A stretch of 64,000 bases of DNA from Cupriavidus basilensis OR16 (GCF_000243095.1 NZ_AHJE01000081.1:1-64000), one strand, 5' to 3'. Numbered from the stretch's first letter, positions 45,711 to 55,302 are shown. Made by a program: numbers and translations. The notes: generated by a model not told the origin, from the sequence alone.

Positions 45711-45998
45711 ATGACCACCTATGTCATCCTCAGCACTTTATCTCCTGATGCGTTCAAAGAGCCCAAGGACCTGAAGCAGATCGCCGCCACGGTTGCGGAA
45801 AAGATCAAGGCCGAATGCCCTGCGGTTACCTGGAAAGACAGTTTTCTCACCCTCGGTCGGTTCGATGTGGTGGACATCGTTGAATCGAATGACCTGGCGC
45901 AACTCGAAAGGGCGGCATTAATCATTCGCGCCTACGGACATGCAACCACCGAGACTCTACAAGGGACCCCGTGGAAACAGTTCATCGCAACGCTATAG
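45711..45998 (+). CDS. GYD domain-containing protein
   Basis: This 95-residue protein belongs to the small GYD family, named after the motif that appears here as LGRFDVVDIVES. It starts TTYVILSTLSPDAF and ends with GTPWKQFIATL. Function is unknown; homologues form ferredoxin-like dimers and often lie near stress genes. GGAGGTG provides a clear ribosome site. Confidence 0.8.
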   Translation: MTTYVILSTLSPDAFKEPKDLKQIAATVAEKIKAECPAVTWKDSFLTLGRFDVVDIVESNDLAQLERAALIIRAYGHATTETLQGTPWKQFIATL

Positions 45999-46491
45999 CG
46001 GTGCCGCGGGTCGTATCTGTGCTCGCGCGAAGCGGGCTTCCTGACCGGAGCCGATCTCGCCATCAAGGGCGGGCAGCGCCTACAGTGACATCGTCCGGTC
46101 CGCGGGAGAACGCTGCCCCCCGGCTTGCAGTCGGTCGGTCGCTGGGCAGGCGTGAGGTGGCCTACCATGCAAATTGCCACGGTCTGGCGACATCGCCTAT
46201 AGTTGGCTTGGTAGTGTTGCATTCGATTTAACGTGCCTGAAAGACTTCTCGGATGCGCGTGGGCGGATGAACTCCTAGCAGCACCACTTTGTGCTTGACG
46301 CGTGTTGGCGTCCAAAGCCTTGCGTGTCCGATGGCCGCCTGGTATCGGCGATGCCACCCCGTTCCTCCGATCGGCTAGCACCAATATGCCACGATAGGAG
46401 AACGCGTCACTTCCGGTCGGAAACGACTGTCAGACAAGTGATTTGCGGACAGGACGCCGACGCGCACGGTCATTGCCGGGAGGAGACATAT
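45999..46491. other. Gene-free stretch before uspA
   Basis: Frames here are short and out of phase with each other; none has a convincing start or family. It presumably holds the promoter of the Usp gene, but I cannot point to specific elements. Confidence 0.3.
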
Positions 46492-46929
46492 ATGTTCAAG
46501 CATCTCTTGGTGCCGACCGATGGGTCCCCGCTCTCCGAAGCCGCGATTCGGATGGCGGTGACGCTCGCTAAGGGATTCCAGGCCAAAATCACGGGATTTC
46601 ACGCCATCCCGGAGTACCGCATCTTCACCCATCGGGTCGACATGCTGGAGGATACCCAGGAGCGGTTCGCGCAGATAGCCGAACAGCATGCGGAGCATTA
46701 CCTGGGGATGATCGCGCAAGCCGCGAGGGAAGCGGGGGTGCCATGCGACACGATCCACGTGACAAGCGATCACCCCTATGAGGCGATCATCCGCGCCGTG
46801 GAGGAGCGGAACTGCGACCTCATTGTCATGGCCTCGCACGGTCGAGCTGGCGTGCAGGGTCTGCTGCTCGGCAGCGAAACCCAGAAAGTCCTGACCCATA
46901 GTACGATCCCGGTCCTCGTGTACCGCTAA
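46492..46929 (+). CDS. Universal stress protein (UspA family)
   Basis: This is a single-domain Usp of 145 residues. It starts MFKHLLVPTDGSPLSEAAI and has the ATP-binding signature G-x2-G-x9-G-S/T in SHGRAGVQGLLLGSETQKVL, so it is probably an ATP-binding Usp. ATG 46492 has GGAGGAGAC upstream. It lies in the stress island with Hsp20 and DnaJ-like genes. Confidence 0.93.
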   Translation: MFKHLLVPTDGSPLSEAAIRMAVTLAKGFQAKITGFHAIPEYRIFTHRVDMLEDTQERFAQIAEQHAEHYLGMIAQAAREAGVPCDTIHVTSDHPYEAIIRAVEERNCDLIVMASHGRAGVQGLLLGSETQKVLTHSTIPVLVYR

Positions 46930-47514
46930 CCGGTGCAGCCGGATCACAAAAGGCCATGCCGCGCATGGTGTCCATTCTGATCTGTCCCGGACGATCACCT
47001 TGGAGCGAGAGAAATGCGCATCGAGCTGGGTTCACGCCGTCATATGTTCAAGCTGCCTCGAGGTCTCGTGGCGCGAAGTTGCCAGGAGCCTTCAGCAGGT
47101 TCTCAAACATGGTGTTCAACTACGGTGTGCCCGCCGTGCTCCGTGCCTGACTCCTGCAATTTGCTCCTGGGTCAAGGGAGGGCATCGGAAGGTGCTTTCT
47201 GAGTCAATGCCCTCCATTTCGCCGCTCCGGAATTTGTCTCCTTTAAGCGTGGCGCTATTGTGATGATGAGAAGTCACTTGCTGCCAGAAGCCAAAAAATG
47301 GGTCTACGATGAAGGCGTGGTGATCCACTCTTTAACCCCACAGTCCGCAATCATGATGCTTCCAGGCACTGCGCAACTGACCCCAGGGGAACGCGCCCGA
47401 GAGCGCCCGCCCCCTTTGGAAGATGAGGCGGTGCCAGGGAACCTGAGGCTTGTCCGCCACTCACCATCAGGATGGAAGCCACCACGTCTGCGTTGGATGG
47501 ACGAGGAGCCAACA
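46930..47514. other. Mostly non-coding stretch between uspA and the 47515 gene
   Basis: The frame of the next gene is open back to 47260, but the N-terminal extension lacks protein-like character and a ribosome site. Nothing else is supported here. Confidence 0.3.
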
Positions 47515-47775
47515 ATGAAACTGATTGAGCCGGACGAACATCGGGCATTCCTTGCTGCCCTACGGCATAACGGTCTGGCAGAAGATGATTTCGAGCTTGC
47601 CGAAACCGATACGACGGACCCAAAGGGCGACGAGAACTTTGGTCTCCAGGGCTATGTCGCCGTAACCAGACGATCAACTCGAGTTACGCGGGAATACCCC
47701 ATCGGCTACGAGACAGATTGGGTGCAGCGCTTCAGCAAAGATCTGGGAGCCTGCGCATTCGATAAGCTGGAATGA
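47515..47775 (+). CDS. Hypothetical protein, 86 aa
   Basis: This is a small acidic protein (KLIEPDEHRAFLAALRHNG, then EDDFELAETD) with no family I recognise. GAGGAG seven bases before ATG 47515 supports the start. Its stop overlaps the start of the next gene by ATGA, so the two are coupled. Confidence 0.6.
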   Translation: MKLIEPDEHRAFLAALRHNGLAEDDFELAETDTTDPKGDENFGLQGYVAVTRRSTRVTREYPIGYETDWVQRFSKDLGACAFDKLE

Positions 47776-48362
47776 GATACCCCAGGCCACGACGCACGGG
47801 CGTAGGAAAGCCCGTCGCCTGGCAAATAGGGACATTAGCCTGGAAGGCAGCCAACCTCGAAGGTGGTTGGAGCGTGTCCGAAGCCAGCGGGGGCATACTG
47901 CACATTGTCAGTGGAGATAGAACCATGAGGGCGCAGATTGCTGAAGGCACCCTGGAAATCTGGGGGGAGAACCCGACGGAAACCTGGGCGTTGGGCAGGT
48001 GGCATAAAGAACACCGAATCAGTGCTGGCACGGTCAGCATCTACCCGGTCTCGCCAGAAATAGAACATAAGCCGCTACTCGGGAGCATGGAAGGGCTGGT
48101 AGTGGACGCCCACGACCAAGAGACGGATATGCTCACGGTTAGCCACCGTCCCAATGGTCTTTTAGTGGATGCGATTGACTTGGCGCCGTTTCAGATTGCG
48201 CGCATTGCACTATCGATGCTCCTGGGAAGAAATCCACTCTCTATCAAGGTGGGAGACGTTCTCGATTTTTATATCCATCCGCAGTTTGGTGAATGGGTTG
48301 ATGGTTACAAGAAAGAGATGGAAACGCAAGCGACGAAGGGTTCGCTGACTTACCCGGGGTGA
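47772..48362 (+). CDS. Hypothetical protein, 196 aa
   Basis: This protein has no signal peptide and no family I recognise. The middle is beta-rich (GGILHIVSGDRTMRAQI), and the C-terminal part has a hydrophobic helix (PFQIARIALSMLLG) followed by LDFYIHPQFGEWVDGYKKE. It is coupled to the 86-residue gene before it through an ATGA overlap, suggesting that the two products work together. Confidence 0.6.
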   Translation: MRYPRPRRTGVGKPVAWQIGTLAWKAANLEGGWSVSEASGGILHIVSGDRTMRAQIAEGTLEIWGENPTETWALGRWHKEHRISAGTVSIYPVSPEIEHKPLLGSMEGLVVDAHDQETDMLTVSHRPNGLLVDAIDLAPFQIARIALSMLLGRNPLSIKVGDVLDFYIHPQFGEWVDGYKKEMETQATKGSLTYPG

Positions 48363-48627
48363 TCGCAAGCGGAAGACTCCGGAGTCATCCTTGGCCTGCG
48401 CCCCGTTTCCATTCACGGCAAGCCACGCAGAATTTCTTATCCTTGAACTGAAAAATAGGATACTGGAACCGGATCAGCGCGCCAGCAGCGGTCAGCGTCG
48501 GATGGTGCCAGTCTTCGACCAAGTTGTCTCACAAAGAACCGAAACCCTATTTCAATGATTCCGGTTTCATGTCAGTCCGCCTACGTGTGGGCAGCCTGGG
48601 CGATGCCCAAAGCCCGTTCGGCTTACA

Positions 48628-49008
48628 TCACGCGACCTTGACCTCAATGCGGCTCGGTTGCGCGTATTCGGCTTTGGGGATGCGCAGCTTGAGCACGCCG
48701 TGGTTGAACTCGGCGACCACCTTCTCGGCATCTAGTTCCTTGGATAGCGTGAACACGCGCCGGTATCGCGGCAGGGAAACCTCCGTGTAACTGGCTTCCA
48801 TACCCTCCGGCTGATCCAGGACGACTTCCCCCTTGATGGTCAGGATATCCCCTTCCACCTGCACAACCAGCTTGTCCTTGGGCACACCCGGCAGATCGGC
48901 GTACAAGGTGATGCCTGCGGCGTCCTCGTACACATTCGCTGGCGGCATCAGGGCCGCTTCAGCGCTGCCAGTGTCGGCTTGTTTGGTGACAGCAGTATTC
49001 TCGCTCAT
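48628..49008 (-). CDS. Small heat shock protein (Hsp20 / alpha-crystallin)
   Basis: This 126-residue sHsp has an alpha-crystallin domain: VYEDAAGITLYADLPGVPKD, cited in pieces as the A-D-L-P-G-V strand, then FTLSKELDAEKVVAEF and the A-x-x-x-n-G-V-L-type motif as FNHGVLKLRIPK. It is an ATP-independent holdase that forms oligomers. It lies 18 bases downstream of a second Hsp20 gene in one operon. Confidence 0.93.
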   Translation of the reverse strand: MSENTAVTKQADTGSAEAALMPPANVYEDAAGITLYADLPGVPKDKLVVQVEGDILTIKGEVVLDQPEGMEASYTEVSLPRYRRVFTLSKELDAEKVVAEFNHGVLKLRIPKAEYAQPSRIEVKVA

Positions 49009-49026
49009 GGCCAGATCCTCCTCGCA

Positions 49027-49461
49027 TCATTGGATGCTGATTTGGCGCCGCTGCGCGGCTTCGAGGCGCTGGATGCTGATGTGCAGCACGCCGTCGCGGT
49101 ACTTGGCTTCCACCGCATTGGGATTCACGTCGTCTGGTAGGCTCACCACACGACGGAAGCGGCCGGCGAAGCGTTCATCGATATGCAGGGAGGGTTGCTC
49201 GTCCTTGTCTGAGAGATCGGGCTTGCGCTCGCCGACAATGGTCAGTACGCCCTTCACCAGTTGCACGTCGATGCTGGCCGGATCGATGCCGGGGGCAAAA
49301 GCATAGATTTCCACCGAGTGGGGTGTGCCGCCGACATTGATGGCCGGAAAACTGACCTGACCACGAATGCTGTGAGACAGCTCGAATGGCTGCTGCATCT
49401 CACGCTGCAGGCGTTCCAGCGCTGAGAATACGTCACGGGGAAACAGGGATCGATACATCAT
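49027..49461 (-). CDS. Small heat shock protein (Hsp20 / alpha-crystallin)
   Basis: This is the second sHsp (144 aa), with the N-terminal arm MMYRSLFPRDVFSALERL and a core with PGIDPASIDVQLVKGVLTI and YRDGVLHISIQ. It ends with the short RRQISIQ tail, whose I-x-I/V type motif mediates oligomer contacts. ATG 49461 follows GGAGG. A sigma-32-like promoter lies upstream, and the DnaJ-like gene diverges from it. Confidence 0.93.
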   Translation of the reverse strand: MMYRSLFPRDVFSALERLQREMQQPFELSHSIRGQVSFPAINVGGTPHSVEIYAFAPGIDPASIDVQLVKGVLTIVGERKPDLSDKDEQPSLHIDERFAGRFRRVVSLPDDVNPNAVEAKYRDGVLHISIQRLEAAQRRQISIQ

Positions 49462-49512
49462 GTTTGCCTCCATTCGCACTGGCGCGGGCGCCATATTCTG
49501 ACGTCCCTGGTT

Positions 49513-49573
49513 GGAATGGTAAGGCTTCCCCTGAGGATTTCAAGTTCTTGATTTGACTGATACTCGCCATCAT
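49513..49573. promoter_or_regulatory. Divergent heat-shock (sigma-32-like) promoters
   Basis: On the minus strand CTTGAAA (49538-49544) is a perfect sigma-32 -35 box, followed after 16 bases by TACCATTCC as -10, facing the hsp20 genes. On the plus strand CTTGATT (49547-49553), then 11 bases and CGCCATCAT (49565-49573), faces the DnaJ-like gene. The two -35 boxes are only two bases apart. Confidence 0.65.
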
Positions 49574-49621
49574 TCTTCCGAGCGGAAGGGCAGCGCTAGA
49601 GACCTGAAAAGGGGAACACGC

Positions 49622-50575
49622 ATGGAATTCCAGGACTACTACAAGACGTTGGGAGTGACACGTGATGCCACCGCGGAGGACATCAAGAAGGCGTTCCGCA
49701 AACTCGCGCGCAAGTTCCATCCCGACGTTTCCAAGCAGTCGGATGCCGAACTGCGCATGAAGGAGCTCAACGAGGCCTATGCCGTACTCTCCGACCCGGA
49801 AAAGCGCGTCGCGTACGACCAATTGAGACGCGGCCATCAGCCCGGCCAGGAATTCCGTCCGCCGCCGGACTGGAACACCGGCTTCGAGTTCTCCAGTCGG
49901 GGCTACTCGCCCCGGAAAGAGGCCGATTTCAGCGACTTCTTCGCCGAGCTGTTTGGCCACATGGGGGGCGGACACCGCAGTTTCCATACACACGGTGGCA
50001 ACTTTCAGTCACGCGGCGTGGATCACCACGCCAAGGTGCTGCTGGACCTGGACGACACCTTTACCGGCGCCACCCGTCAGCTTTCGCTGCAGGTGCCAAG
50101 CATGGACGCCCGTGGCGGGGTACAGCTCAGGAACCGGACCCTCAGCGTGAAAATTCCCAAAGGCGTGCGCGAAGGTCAGCTCATCCGTCTGGGTGGGCAG
50201 GGTGCGCCGGCGATCGGCGGTGCGCCGGCCGGGGATCTTCTTCTGGAAGTGCATTTCAAACCGCACGACCAACTGAAAGTGAAGGGCCGCAATCTACACC
50301 TCACCCTGCCGGTGGCACCATGGGAGGCGGCGCTGGGGGCGGTAGTGCCTATCGATTTACCTGGGGGCGAACTGAAGGTGCGCATTCCCCCCGGCGCCCA
50401 GAGCGGCAATGAGTTACGCGTGCGCGGCAAGGGCATCCCCGCAAATCCACCGGGCGATCTGCTGCTGGACATCCAGGTGGTGTTGCCGCCGGCAAACACC
50501 CCTAAAGCGCGGGAGCTTTATGAAACCATGGCCCGGGAATTGGCCTTTAAACCGCGCCCGGATAGGAGAGCCTGA
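49622..50575 (+). CDS. DnaJ/CbpA-like co-chaperone
   Basis: This 317-residue Hsp40 has an N-terminal J-domain ([20 protein letters not shown], with HPD in KFHPDVS), a short linker, and two C-terminal substrate-binding domains ([46 protein letters not shown]). The zinc-finger region of true DnaJ is absent, as in CbpA (class B). It would present substrates held by the two Hsp20 proteins to DnaK. The ATG at 49622 follows AAAAGGGG. Confidence 0.92.
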   Translation: MEFQDYYKTLGVTRDATAEDIKKAFRKLARKFHPDVSKQSDAELRMKELNEAYAVLSDPEKRVAYDQLRRGHQPGQEFRPPPDWNTGFEFSSRGYSPRKEADFSDFFAELFGHMGGGHRSFHTHGGNFQSRGVDHHAKVLLDLDDTFTGATRQLSLQVPSMDARGGVQLRNRTLSVKIPKGVREGQLIRLGGQGAPAIGGAPAGDLLLEVHFKPHDQLKVKGRNLHLTLPVAPWEAALGAVVPIDLPGGELKVRIPPGAQSGNELRVRGKGIPANPPGDLLLDIQVVLPPANTPKARELYETMARELAFKPRPDRRA

Positions 50576-50740
50576 TCCAAGCTTGACGACAACATGCTGA
50601 TCGGCAGCTTGATGGAAGATGCTTGGCTGACTCCGGAGCAAGTGGCGGCAGAAAGATACCACCGTGCTCGCTGTCTGGACGGCGATACTTTCAGTTTTCC
50701 AAGGTTCCTGTTCCACGAATCGGAACGTAGCACTTTCGAG

Positions 50741-52156
50741 TCATGGCTGAACCTCATACGGTGCAAATGTAGACAAGCGCTGATCGACCATGGCGCCACC
50801 GACGGTAAAGTGATACAGGCTTTGCCAAGCGTGATCTTTGATTCCCAGCATGGCGTGCATTTCATCATCGAAAAAACAGCCAATTCCCGTTGCGCGCGCT
50901 CCGGAGGCTTCGGCTTCAAGATAGAGCGCCTGGCCGAGGATGCCGCATTCCCAGAAAAGATGGCGATAGCGCCACGGTTGCTTCAGGGCGATTTCGAAAT
51001 TTGCAAGCATTCCCAGCGCAAAGCAGGAATCGGCGGCGATGTCCTGATGACAACAGATCAATTTTGCCACAGCGCGTAAATCGTAAGGCAGCAGAAAGTA
51101 GAGAGGCAGATAGTCCGGTCCAGTCTTTTGCCACAGCCATTTCGGACGCATAGCCTGCTTGAGGCTAGGCAGCGCCCCGGAATGTCTCACTAGCACATAC
51201 AGGCCCGGCTCCAGATCGTCCACGCGGTGCACCAATAGCGCCGGATGCACCGCGACAGGAGACATCAGCGTATTCCACGGTGGCGTGTCGCTGCGTACCA
51301 ACAGGCATGCCAGCATGGTGAAAAAAGCCGCGGTGGTGATGCGCGTCGTACCATCGAAACTCATCGCGCTGCGGCGCTGCCGAGCAATTCGGGCAAAACT
51401 CAGATCAAGGGCGGGCGTCGCGGACCACAGGTGCGGCTCCGCGTTTAGCGAACTCGGTTCGCGAGTACGAGACTTGCGCGTGGCGTGATGGATCGAATCG
51501 ATGTCTGGCCAACTCTCATGTCCCGCGCTTAGTTGATTCGCGTATCCGTACCAGTGGACCTTATTCAAAGCAGCCCGCAGGCGCTCAGGGGCTGGCAGTG
51601 CTTCAGGATTGCCGATCCAAAGCAGGGCGTCCGGCACCTCTGGTTCGGCCGCCCCAAAATCCTCGCGGCGGTCCAATCCAAGCACTTCGGCCAACGCATC
51701 ATCCGCAGTAGCCTCCACCAGCCGCGTCTGCCAGCCGAGTGCTGCTGCGGCGTAACTCACTGCGGCAATAGCATGGCCGCAGTCATGCTGGCAGTAGCGC
51801 CAGGCGCGCATTCCGTATTTCCACGCCTCGCGCCAGTGGATCGAGCTTATGCCGACCAGGATACCGCCGCCCGAAAACGCCTCGGTCCATCGCGGATCAT
51901 CCACTTCAGCACGACGTTCGAGTACATGGTCGCGGCTCAGGTAATGGTAGACCCCGCCAGACAAGCCAGGCAGAGCCGGACACAGAAGATAGCCCTCGGT
52001 CGGATGCAGATTCCCGCTCGAAGGATTGCAGCGCAGCGACCACCTCTGAGCACCGTAGGATTTGCACGCTGACAGGCCGAGTGAAAGCTCAAACAGGATT
52101 GCCAGGGTACGAAGACAGAACCTTTGCGCGGGCGGCAGAGTAACACTTGTTGGGAA
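50741..52156 (-). pseudogene. SagB-family nitroreductase (dehydrogenase), 5'-truncated
   Basis: The frame contains the SagB/ThcOx nitroreductase signature RCNPSSGNLHPTEGYL (about 52000-52050) and a long C-terminal flavin domain ending GGAMVDQRLSTF. The longest frame from an ATG begins only at 51964, after the signature, but similarity extends upstream (LPPAQRFCLRTLAILFELSLGLSA) to a stop at 52157-52159 with no start codon in between. About 60 residues expected at the N-terminus are therefore lost. The gene would have encoded an FMN oxidoreductase acting on azoline rings or similar; no YcaO partner is visible. Confidence 0.75.
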
Positions 52157-52547
52157 TCAAGTCGCAAGAGCGTATTCTTAAGAAGTGACATAACAACAGA
52201 CCATATGCAACGACAAGGCACTCATGAAGTACGCCCCTATACCTCTGGCCCCGACAAAGCGCTCGACAACATCGAGAAAGCGCCAGAGTGAACAACCAGA
52301 TGAAGCTCGCAAGACTGCGCAACCCGGTCAATTCGACCCGCAAAACAAGCAGATTGCAGATTTGAGCTAGTTCGCGTCGAAGCAGCAATCCAATGCTTCA
52401 TCAACATCACTTGTGGTGCTATCGCGCCTACAAACGGATTTCCGACACTGCCATCACGGCATTCCCGTCCGGCTGTACCAATTAACGTTGGCACTATGGG
52501 TCTCAACCCTCCGAGCGCAGTTGTGCCCGGATAACCGAGGTGCCGAT
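52157..52547. other. Intergenic region upstream of the SagB remnant and the 52548 gene
   Basis: No complete gene is supported. A plus-strand run from 52205 to 52290 (HEVRPYTSGPDKALDN) faintly recalls the arginine/tyrosine-rich N-terminus of SagB proteins, but it lies on the wrong strand and is short. The rest is non-coding as far as I can see. Confidence 0.3.
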
Positions 52548-53066
52548 ATGCGTACCGTTCTCTATTTTCGTTTCACAGATGCCGCTTCGGCCCGAGATGG
52601 CTGGACTCAGGTGCTTCCCCTATCGAAGGCGCCAACTTACGTGACGGGCCCGTGGTTCCTGGGCAGAGGCCGCAAGCCGATCGAAGGCTTTCCGGTTGCC
52701 GATAGCAGCCATACCAGCTTCCGACCCGAAGTCTCGACGGCTGGATATGCTATCTGCGCGGTACTGGGTATGGCTCTCGCCGGATACTACGGCGACCATT
52801 CTGACCCGCTGAGTAGTCTCACCGCCTATGGCCTTGGCTTTATGATCGGCGGCTTCGGCGGCTGGTTCCTCGGCGCCTTGAGTGGAACCAGGCTATTGCG
52901 GCCTCGATTAGCCCGGCATGCGGCCTTATTGGCGCAAGGCGAGATTCTCATGATTGTGGGCTGCAAATCTTCCGAGAAGGATAAGGTCAAGACCCTGCTA
53001 TATGGCAAAGGCGGGGTCGGCATAGAGGAGCACGGCGATTTCCTGCCCCATCTCCGTTGGATATGA
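52548..53066 (+). CDS. Hypothetical membrane-associated protein, 172 aa
   Basis: The protein has an N-terminal soluble part (MRTVLYFRFTDAASARDGW), two glycine-rich membrane segments around residues 65-110 (AGYAICAVLGMALAGYYG; YGLGFMIGGFGGWFLGALSG), and a C-terminal domain that repeats an alpha/beta pattern (EILMIVGCKSSEKDKVKTLL). This layout recalls proteins with a glycine zipper flanked by ferredoxin-like halves. Function unknown. GAGGTG lies upstream of the ATG. Confidence 0.6.
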   Translation: MRTVLYFRFTDAASARDGWTQVLPLSKAPTYVTGPWFLGRGRKPIEGFPVADSSHTSFRPEVSTAGYAICAVLGMALAGYYGDHSDPLSSLTAYGLGFMIGGFGGWFLGALSGTRLLRPRLARHAALLAQGEILMIVGCKSSEKDKVKTLLYGKGGVGIEEHGDFLPHLRWI

Positions 53067-53242
53067 CAATGGACGTCCCCGCCAAGTCAGCGCACGATCA
53101 TTGCTGGAGAGGTTCGACTCGCCTGTCTCGCTAACATCCTGGCTGACGCCCACAAGGCGTCTGGCTGGCGGTTGCCAAGCGGTCCATCGCCCTGATCCAA
53201 TCATCAAGCGAACCCGCCGGGGAGCGGGCATCGGTCGGCTCT

Positions 53243-53820
53243 TCAAGCCTCAATCGTGACGATGTGCGCCTGGATCTTTCCGTCGACGGGACCAGGCCCG
53301 AACTTCTCTCCCATGGCAGCAGTGCGGACGTCTGTGGCTCGCGAAAGCTCTTTGAGGCCACGTGCGTCGATCTCCTTACGCAAGGGCGTCCCTTGGCAGT
53401 AAGCGATCAAAGGCATGCGGGCAGAGGCTGCGCGACACGATGGTTTCGAACGCGGGTTCCGCACGGAAGCTGCCAAGCCCCAGGTCCTGCTCGATAGCCT
53501 ACCGCTCGTGGTATCCGTCTGGCGTTCGGGCCAGGAAGGTAGAGGGAGCTGCGGGAAAGAGTCCGGTCAAGGCGCTCGTGACGACATGCGCGAACTCGTT
53601 TTCTTCGACCCCATCCCGAACGTTGGAGAGGAACGTGCCACCTGACGCCAGTACGCGGCGAGTCTCGGCGAAGGCCCTTGATTGGTCGGGAAAGAACATG
53701 CCGCCAAACTGGCACACGACCACATCAAACTGGCCATCTTCGAAGGGCCATTGCACCATATCCGCTCGACTCCACTCCACCGGTCGCTGTGCGCCGACGG
53801 CCTGGTGGAGAATCTCACGG
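53243..53820 (-). pseudogene. Class I SAM-dependent methyltransferase, N-truncated with internal stop
   Basis: The readable fragment begins around 53820 (REILHQAVGAQRPVEW), continues with FDVVVCQFGGMFFPDQSRAFAE and RRVLASGGTFLSNVRD, the post-motif I part of a Methyltransf_11-type enzyme. It is broken by an amber codon at 53499-53501 between GYHER and AIEQDL, then by a frameshift near 53420, after which the C-terminus (YCQGTPLRKEIDARGLKEL to IVTIEA) is intact. Motif I, which binds SAM, is absent; the fragment ends against the 3' end of the binding-protein gene at 53815, so this point is a recombination boundary. Confidence 0.78.
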
Positions 53821-54708
53821 CGTTTGCAGCGACACACCGTACTGCGCGAAGATCTGCTGCAGCTCGCCGCTGCGGCGGAGCGCGTCCAGCGCGTTCTGCA
53901 GTGACTCGGCGAGTTCGCTCTGGTCCGCCTTGACCGCCATGCCGATGGCCCAGCCGCGCGCGGGCAGCAGCGGCGAGGCAACGTCCACCGTGGCGAAGCG
54001 CGCGGCCGGCTGGCCATCCGCCTTGAGCGCGCTTTCGTATTGCGAGCGCGTGACCATCGCCGCGGCGATCTCGCCGGCGAACAGCGCGCGCAGCGTTTCG
54101 TCTGGCCCGGCATAAATCTTCACCTTGTCGCGCAGCGCGCCCTGCGCCCCGGACAGCAGGGCATTGGCACCGGCGGAGCCCGCTTCCGCGCCGGTAGGCT
54201 GGCCGGCCAGGTCCTCTAGCTGCCGGACTTCGGGGATGCGTTCACGGTCGTGTACCAGCACGAACATCTCGCGGTGATAGGGCGCGAAGATCAGCGCCTT
54301 GTCGTTCGCGCGCATGAACGCACGGTCCACCGGCACATGCAGCATCACATCCGCCGGGCCATAGCCCAGGTAGTGGCCGCGCCAGACCATATTGCGCAGG
54401 TCATCGGACATGTTCTCGTCAGCATCGAACGGCAACAGCGACACCGACAGCCCCATCTGCTTGCTCAGGGCCTTCGCCAGCGCCACGTCAATGCCCGGCA
54501 ACGGGTTGCCCGCAGCCGTGGAAAATGGCGGCAGGCTCTTATAGACGGCCACCTTCAAGGTCCCGCTCTGGCGGATCTTGGCCATATCGGCCAGCGACGT
54601 CTGCGCGCAGACGAGCGCGGCAACCGCCAGCAGTGCGCCGGCCAGGCGACGGGGGCCGGCGGGGACCGGCAGGGAGGGAGCGGCGTCCCGGACAGGGCTG
54701 GCGCGCAT
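53815..54708 (-). CDS. Periplasmic substrate-binding protein (family 3) linked to PQQ alcohol oxidation
   Basis: This 297-residue protein has a signal peptide (residues 1 to about 41) and a type II periplasmic-binding fold: GTLKVAVYKSLPPFS, GIDVALAKALSKQMG, and ALRRSGELQQIFAQYGV at the end. Such proteins (MxaJ/XoxJ-like) accompany PQQ alcohol dehydrogenases and probably help their maturation or cytochrome interaction rather than transport. It is about 70 bases downstream of the pedF gene on the same strand. AGGAGACC precedes the ATG. Its stop abuts the methyltransferase remnant. Confidence 0.83.
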   Translation of the reverse strand: MRASPVRDAAPSLPVPAGPRRLAGALLAVAALVCAQTSLADMAKIRQSGTLKVAVYKSLPPFSTAAGNPLPGIDVALAKALSKQMGLSVSLLPFDADENMSDDLRNMVWRGHYLGYGPADVMLHVPVDRAFMRANDKALIFAPYHREMFVLVHDRERIPEVRQLEDLAGQPTGAEAGSAGANALLSGAQGALRDKVKIYAGPDETLRALFAGEIAAAMVTRSQYESALKADGQPAARFATVDVASPLLPARGWAIGMAVKADQSELAESLQNALDALRRSGELQQIFAQYGVSLQTP

Positions 54709-54778
54709 GGGAGGTCTCCTGGTTTTCTTGGTCTTTCAGGGAGTGCGGGAAATGCGGGGGAAGCGCGGGCAGCCCTTG

Positions 54779-55258
54779 CTACTCGTGCCGCGATTCGAGA
54801 TAGGTCTTGATGGACCAGACCGCTTCCTGGCTCAGCACGCCATCGAACGGCGGCATGTAGACCCGGCCGTCGCGCGTGCGCCCCTTGCGCACGGTGGCGG
54901 TGAAGTACTGCGAGACCTCACCCATGCATTCCTGCTTCTTCTTGGCGTTGGCCAGCGACGCGCAATCGCTGTCCAACTTGCGCAGGTCCGGCGCGATGCC
55001 GCCCGACACCGCTTCCAGCCCATGGCAGCGCGCGCAGTTCTGGTTGTAGGCCGAGGAGCCGATACGCAGTGCTTCCTGCTGCGCTTCGCCAGTCCTGTAT
55101 GGATTGTCCGGACGCCATCCTTCACCAAGTTGCGGTAGTGTCTTGGTGTCCACAGCTTGCGGCGTGACGTCGCCATGGGCCGACGCGGCCTGGGGTAGCG
55201 CTCCGGCCAGAAGCGTGCAGATGGCAATCAGGGCAAGTGTGCGGCGTGGTGTTTTCAT
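54779..55258 (-). CDS. pedF: Cytochrome c-550 PedF
   Basis: This small periplasmic cytochrome c (159 aa from ATG 55258) takes electrons from PQQ ethanol dehydrogenases. The signal peptide ends ASAHG; the heme site is CARCH in SAYNQNCARCHGLE; the axial methionine is in VYMPPFDG; an extra Cys pair (DCASLANAKKKQEC) is typical of PedF. GGAGG lies eight bases upstream of the ATG. A sigma-54-like promoter sits 45-60 bases upstream. Confidence 0.92.
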   Translation of the reverse strand: MKTPRRTLALIAICTLLAGALPQAASAHGDVTPQAVDTKTLPQLGEGWRPDNPYRTGEAQQEALRIGSSAYNQNCARCHGLEAVSGGIAPDLRKLDSDCASLANAKKKQECMGEVSQYFTATVRKGRTRDGRVYMPPFDGVLSQEAVWSIKTYLESRHE

Positions 55259-55302
55259 CAGTGTCACCTCCAGTTGTTGAACTATGTTTTGTAGGTGACT
55301 TC

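Noticed and set aside
48400-48535. Short minus-strand frame ending FKDKKFCVACREWKRG
   Set aside because: It looks mildly protein-like, with a CxxC-type pair, but has no start, only about 45 codons and no recognisable family.
52205-52290. Plus-strand stretch resembling a SagB N-terminus
   Set aside because: It is on the strand opposite the SagB remnant and too short; the likeness is probably chance.
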